NCBI GenBank assembly: GCA_023434025.1
Contig: JAEYTL010000021.1
Location: forward strand, 124,001 to 188,000
Origin: Bacteroidota bacterium
Lineage (GTDB): Bacteria; Bacteroidota; Bacteroidia; Flavobacteriales; Flavobacteriaceae
Direction: 5' to 3'
DNA: 64,000 nt
This document shows positions 61,250 to 64,000 of this stretch, in pieces. The translations under genes and the position numbers were made by a program. Below the pieces are notes generated by a model that worked only from the letters and a program-made list of their open reading frames with translations, did not search any database and was not told where the DNA came from. How positions within the stretch are numbered: the first letter of the stretch is position 1; each line of letters begins with the position of its first letter.

Positions 61250-62221
61250 TTATTTGCCTATTTTTTGCTGAAGCTGAGCAGGATATCTGTCTCCTACAAT
61301 TTGGATCGTTTTTAATGATTCCTGGATAGTAAGCAACTCGGGTTCAGACAAAACAAGTGCTGTTCCGCCAATATTCTCCTGCAAACGATGCAATTTAGAT
61401 GTTCCGGGAATAGGTACAATAAAAGGTTTTTGTGCTAATAACCACGCTAATGCAATTTGTGCTGGTGTTGCATTTTTCTCTTTTGCCATAGAAATGACCA
61501 GATTTACCAATGCCTGATTAGCTTCCCGGCTTTCTTTATTGAACCGTGGCGACAGGCTTCTGCCGTCTGTTTTATCAAACTCGGTATCCGTATTAATAGT
61601 TCCGGTCAGATAGCCTTTTCCAAGCGGACTGAAAGGAACAAAACCGATTCCTAATTCTTCCAATACCGGAATGATTCCATTTTCAGGTTCACGATAAAAC
61701 ATCGAATATTCACTTTGTAAAACTGTAACAGGTAAAACGGCATGAGCTTTTCGAATAGTTACTGCATTGGCTTCCGATAAACCAAAGTATTTTACTTTGC
61801 CTTCCTGAATTAAATCTTTTACAGTTCCTGCAACTTCTTCAATCGGAACATTTGGATCAGGTCTATGTTGATAAAGTAAATCTATTACCTCGGTTTTCAT
61901 TTTTTTTAAGGAAGCTTCCACCGTGGTTTTAATAGTTGCCGGGCTGCTGTCCAATCCTAACATTTGATTTCCTTCTTTAAAACCGAACTTAGTAGCAATA
62001 ACTACATTCTGACGAAATGGAGCCAATGCTTCACCTACCAATTCTTCGTTGTTACCATAAGCTTGTGCTGTATCAAACAAAGTGACACCATATTCAACTG
62101 CCGAACGAATTAACCGGATGCTTTCTTGTTTTGTGGGTGCATTTGGAAAACTTACACCCATTGCTCCAAACCCCAGTTCAGAAACTTCTAATCCATTGTT
62201 TCCTAATTTTCTTGTATTCAT
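61250..62221 (-). CDS. Aldo/keto reductase
   Basis: The 323-residue enzyme starts at the ATG at 62221 (MNTRKLGNNGLEVSELGFGA), which is the standard AKR N-terminus; an upstream in-frame extension is not typical of AKRs and overlaps a regulatory site. Catalytic residues are D in VTLFDTAQAYG (about 54), Y in AQAYGNNEE (about 59), K in VIATKFGFK (about 85) and H in YQHRPDPN (about 121). The C-terminus QNIGGTALVLSEPELLTIQE fits the YakC-type family. It reduces aldehydes with NADPH. A Crp/Fnr-type palindrome lies 56 bp upstream of the start. Confidence 0.93.
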   Translation of the reverse strand: MNTRKLGNNGLEVSELGFGAMGVSFPNAPTKQESIRLIRSAVEYGVTLFDTAQAYGNNEELVGEALAPFRQNVVIATKFGFKEGNQMLGLDSSPATIKTTVEASLKKMKTEVIDLLYQHRPDPNVPIEEVAGTVKDLIQEGKVKYFGLSEANAVTIRKAHAVLPVTVLQSEYSMFYREPENGIIPVLEELGIGFVPFSPLGKGYLTGTINTDTEFDKTDGRSLSPRFNKESREANQALVNLVISMAKEKNATPAQIALAWLLAQKPFIVPIPGTSKLHRLQENIGGTALVLSEPELLTIQESLKTIQIVGDRYPAQLQQKIGK

Positions 62222-62276
62222 TTTTCCTGATTTTAAATTTGACGCTGCAAAGTTTATTCTTTGAAAAATGAAATCA

Positions 62277-62292
62277 TTTGCCATTTGGCAAA
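62277..62292. promoter_or_regulatory. Crp/Fnr-type palindrome upstream of the aldo/keto reductase
   Basis: TTTGCCATTTGGCAAA is a perfect palindrome with a 2-bp centre, 56 bp upstream of the aldo/keto reductase ATG and 9 bp past the stop of the regulator gene. It matches the site at 62903 in 15 of 16 positions. Confidence 0.65.
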
Positions 62293-62300
62293 AAGCAATG

Positions 62301-62870
62301 TTAACGGATATTTTTTCGGATGCGGCTTAACGATGATTGTGTAATGCCTAAATAGGATGCAATGTAGGAAAGCGGAACACGATTAACCAATGTTGGGAAT
62401 TTTTCCATAAAATCCCTGTAACGGGTCGTTGCATCCTGAGAAACCAATTCGCTTCTTCGTTCGATTTTTTCCCGATGGTATCTGGTCATTATTTTGTGAA
62501 GAATGGTTTCCCAACCGATAATGGTATCGTTGATTTCTTTCCAGTCCTGTTTTGAAAAAACAACCATTTTACAAGGCGTAACAGCCGACAGGTATTCGGA
62601 AGGTGTAAAAACTTCCTCAATGGTATTTCCGGATAAAATCAGATGGCTTTCATCAATAAAATAGCGGGTAATTTCTTCGCCTTTGCTATTGTAATAAAAA
62701 ACACGGATAACACCGTCCGTAAGAAACCCAACCTGCCTGACAATCTTTCCGGCTTCCCAATAAAGTTCATCTTTCTCCAATTCAATTTCAATCGCTCTGC
62801 TCTTAATAAGATCAATTTGTTGTGGATTTAAGTTCCCGAATTGTAAAATATAATGAATGAATTTTTGCAT
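62301..62870 (-). CDS. Crp/Fnr family transcriptional regulator
   Basis: The 189-residue protein starts at the ATG at 62870 (MQKFIHYILQFGNL). The cNMP-binding-type beta barrel covers about 15-115, with KDELYWEAGKIVRQVGFLTD and GVIRVFYYNSKGEEITRYFI. The C-terminal HTH covers about 145-185 (LSYIASYLGITQSSLSRIRK). The barrel lacks the Arg and Glu that CRP uses for cAMP (no RGE-type motif), so it may sense something else. Nearly identical palindromes occur upstream of this gene and of the aldo/keto reductase gene, which suggests that it regulates both. Confidence 0.9.
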   Translation of the reverse strand: MQKFIHYILQFGNLNPQQIDLIKSRAIEIELEKDELYWEAGKIVRQVGFLTDGVIRVFYYNSKGEEITRYFIDESHLILSGNTIEEVFTPSEYLSAVTPCKMVVFSKQDWKEINDTIIGWETILHKIMTRYHREKIERRSELVSQDATTRYRDFMEKFPTLVNRVPLSYIASYLGITQSSLSRIRKNIR

Positions 62871-62902
62871 ACACAAAGGTAGTGATTGATGTGCATAGTG
62901 AA

Positions 62903-62918
62903 TTTGTCATTTGGCAAA
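62903..62918. promoter_or_regulatory. Crp/Fnr-type palindrome upstream of the regulator gene
   Basis: TTTGTCATTTGGCAAA differs in one base from the site at 62277-62292. It lies 33 bp upstream of the regulator's ATG at 62870, a position suited to autoregulation. Confidence 0.65.
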
Positions 62919-63127
62919 ATTCAACTCAACATCTTCTGAAATCCCAACAGCCTTTGCTTCCTTTAGATTTTTGAAGGGTTTGCTGAATGATTGCAGCTAT
63001 TAACAATTAATTTGGAGACTTATCCTTTTATCGGTACTTTTCAGATGGAAACAGCTTTTTCTTAATCTAGGTTAAGTGCTGGAAACAATTATACCCGGTA
63101 CCTTTACAAAAGAAAAAAACCGTTGCT

Positions 63128-64000
63128 ATGGACAGAAAAGATTTTATAAAAAAAGGATTATTAGGCACAGGCATGTTTGCCGCTTCATCAGCCTTAGGTA
63201 AAATCATGCAAAACAATATTGATGAAATTGAACCGCTGGAAATAATAGGTTTTAATCATATTCCCAATACGGAATCCAAAACAAAGGAAAACTCTGTCCT
63301 GCATAAATCCAATACCAGAGGATTAGCCAGCCACGGCTGGCTGGAAAGCAGACACACGTTCAGTTTTGCCAATTACCATAATCCGGAGCGGATGCATTTT
63401 GGCGTACTCCGTGTACTCAATGATGACCGGGTAACTGCCGGAATGGGTTTTGGGACACACCCGCACGACAATATGGAAATTATAAGCATACCCCTGTCAG
63501 GTGATCTGGAACACAAAGATAGTATGGGCAACACAGCCATTATTAAAAACGGAGACATTCAGGTGATGAGTGCCGGCACCGGAATCAGGCACAGTGAATT
63601 CAATAAAAGTAAAACCGAAGAAGTGAAATTTCTTCAGATCTGGATGTATCCGGACAAAAAGAATGTGACCCCGAGATACAATCAGATTACACTGGATAAA
63701 ACAAAACGAAAAAACAGGTTTCAGCAGATACTCTCGCCCAGTCAACACGACGAGGGGGTTTGGGTTCATCAGAAGGCCTGGTTCCATTTAGGAAATTTTG
63801 ACCATGGGAAATCGGTTGACTACCACTTAAAAAGACCGGAGAACGGAGTATATGCCTTTATCATCAATGGGCAGGCTACCATTGAAGGTCAGCAACTGGA
63901 GAACAGAGACGGTTTTGGCATCTGGAATACGCCTGCACTCAAAATTACAGCAAACGCAACCGACACGGAAATCCTGCTTATGGAAGTTCCGATGTTACTA
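63128..64000 (+). CDS. Pirin-like bicupin protein, cut by window edge
   Basis: The frame of 291 codons has no stop before the edge. It begins MDRKDFIKKGLLGTGMFAASS, a Tat-like or lipid-less export signal unusual for pirins. The pirin core follows: HGWLESRHTFSFANY (about 74-88), GFGTHPHDNMEIISIPLSGD (metal-binding H-x-H-x-x-x-E, about 112-131), HKDSMGN, QVMSAGTGIRHSEFN (about 150-164) and LQIWMYPDKK. A second cupin part follows (AWFHLGNFDHG). Pirins are Fe-binding quercetinase-like or regulatory proteins. The gene follows a 257-bp gap with no sign of an operon with the preceding genes. Confidence 0.93.
   Translation, partial: MDRKDFIKKGLLGTGMFAASSALGKIMQNNIDEIEPLEIIGFNHIPNTESKTKENSVLHKSNTRGLASHGWLESRHTFSFANYHNPERMHFGVLRVLNDDRVTAGMGFGTHPHDNMEIISIPLSGDLEHKDSMGNTAIIKNGDIQVMSAGTGIRHSEFNKSKTEEVKFLQIWMYPDKKNVTPRYNQITLDKTKRKNRFQQILSPSQHDEGVWVHQKAWFHLGNFDHGKSVDYHLKRPENGVYAFIINGQATIEGQQLENRDGFGIWNTPALKITANATDTEILLMEVPMLL

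Overview
This window comes from a low-GC member of the Bacteroidota, most likely a Flavobacterium or close relative. Several things point there: a protein ending in a gliding-motility type C-terminal domain, another ending in a type A T9SS sorting domain, a TonB-dependent receptor paired with a DUF4249 lipoprotein, promoters of the TTG-N18-TAnnTTTG type (rplS), monomeric NADP isocitrate dehydrogenase, and intergenic repeat families of the kind I associate with Flavobacterium. I found no tRNA, rRNA or CRISPR array and no integrase or transposase.

Layout. 1-1.5 kb: 5' part of an AbgT-type transporter and a tandem universal stress protein, both leftward. 1.8-3.2 kb: mnmE, carrying a heptad repeat inside its G domain. 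3.5-10.4 kb: an AT-rich defence island directly downstream of mnmE, with Vsr, m5C methyltransferase, NgoFVII-like PLD nuclease, Z1 ATPase, full-length Mrr, and a Fic protein with its own repeated operator. 10.7-18.4 kb: a 2553-residue secreted protein containing 20 HYR-like repeats of exactly 222 bp. 18.7-23 kb: Gfo/Idh/MocA oxidoreductase, a MITE-like element, rplS and icd. 23.2-29.8 kb: an ECF sigma factor with a fused anti-sigma/TonB-plug/VWA protein, then a TonB receptor and its DUF4249 partner. 29.9-30.4 kb: a frameshifted GxxExxY gene between inverted repeats, then thiN.

31.1-36.4 kb: a leftward cluster of four envelope genes (CHASE2, FecR-like exported protein, M48 protease, exported protein). 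The last gene has an ATTT tetranucleotide tract in its signal-peptide codons that puts the natural start out of frame. 36.6-45.9 kb: uvrB, a duplicated fragment of a DinB gene beside an AAA/DUF4143 ATPase, DinB, Hsp20, hydrolases, cupin, a DUF2975-HTH pair, TerB-like and DUF1456 genes. 45.9-53.1 kb: a T9SS protein, DinB, ppc, an Lrp regulator, an M14 peptidase and an HTH regulator preceded by four palindromic sites. 53.8-64 kb: a redox and electrophile-defence neighbourhood with two paralogous AraC regulators, metallo-beta-lactamase-fold protein, LysR divergent from an MdaB-like quinone reductase, a quinol-monooxygenase-like pseudogene, DJ-1/Hsp31 lipoprotein, SDR-DUF2147-DoxX-AraC operon, aldo/keto reductase, a Crp/Fnr regulator with matching sites, and a truncated pirin.

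Best candidates for undescribed biology: the DNMT-PLD-Z1-Mrr operon, the anti-sigma/plug/VWA fusion, the phase-variation tract at 32.57 kb, and the inverted-repeat-flanked GxxExxY element. All functions are inferred by reading the sequence; no database search was run.
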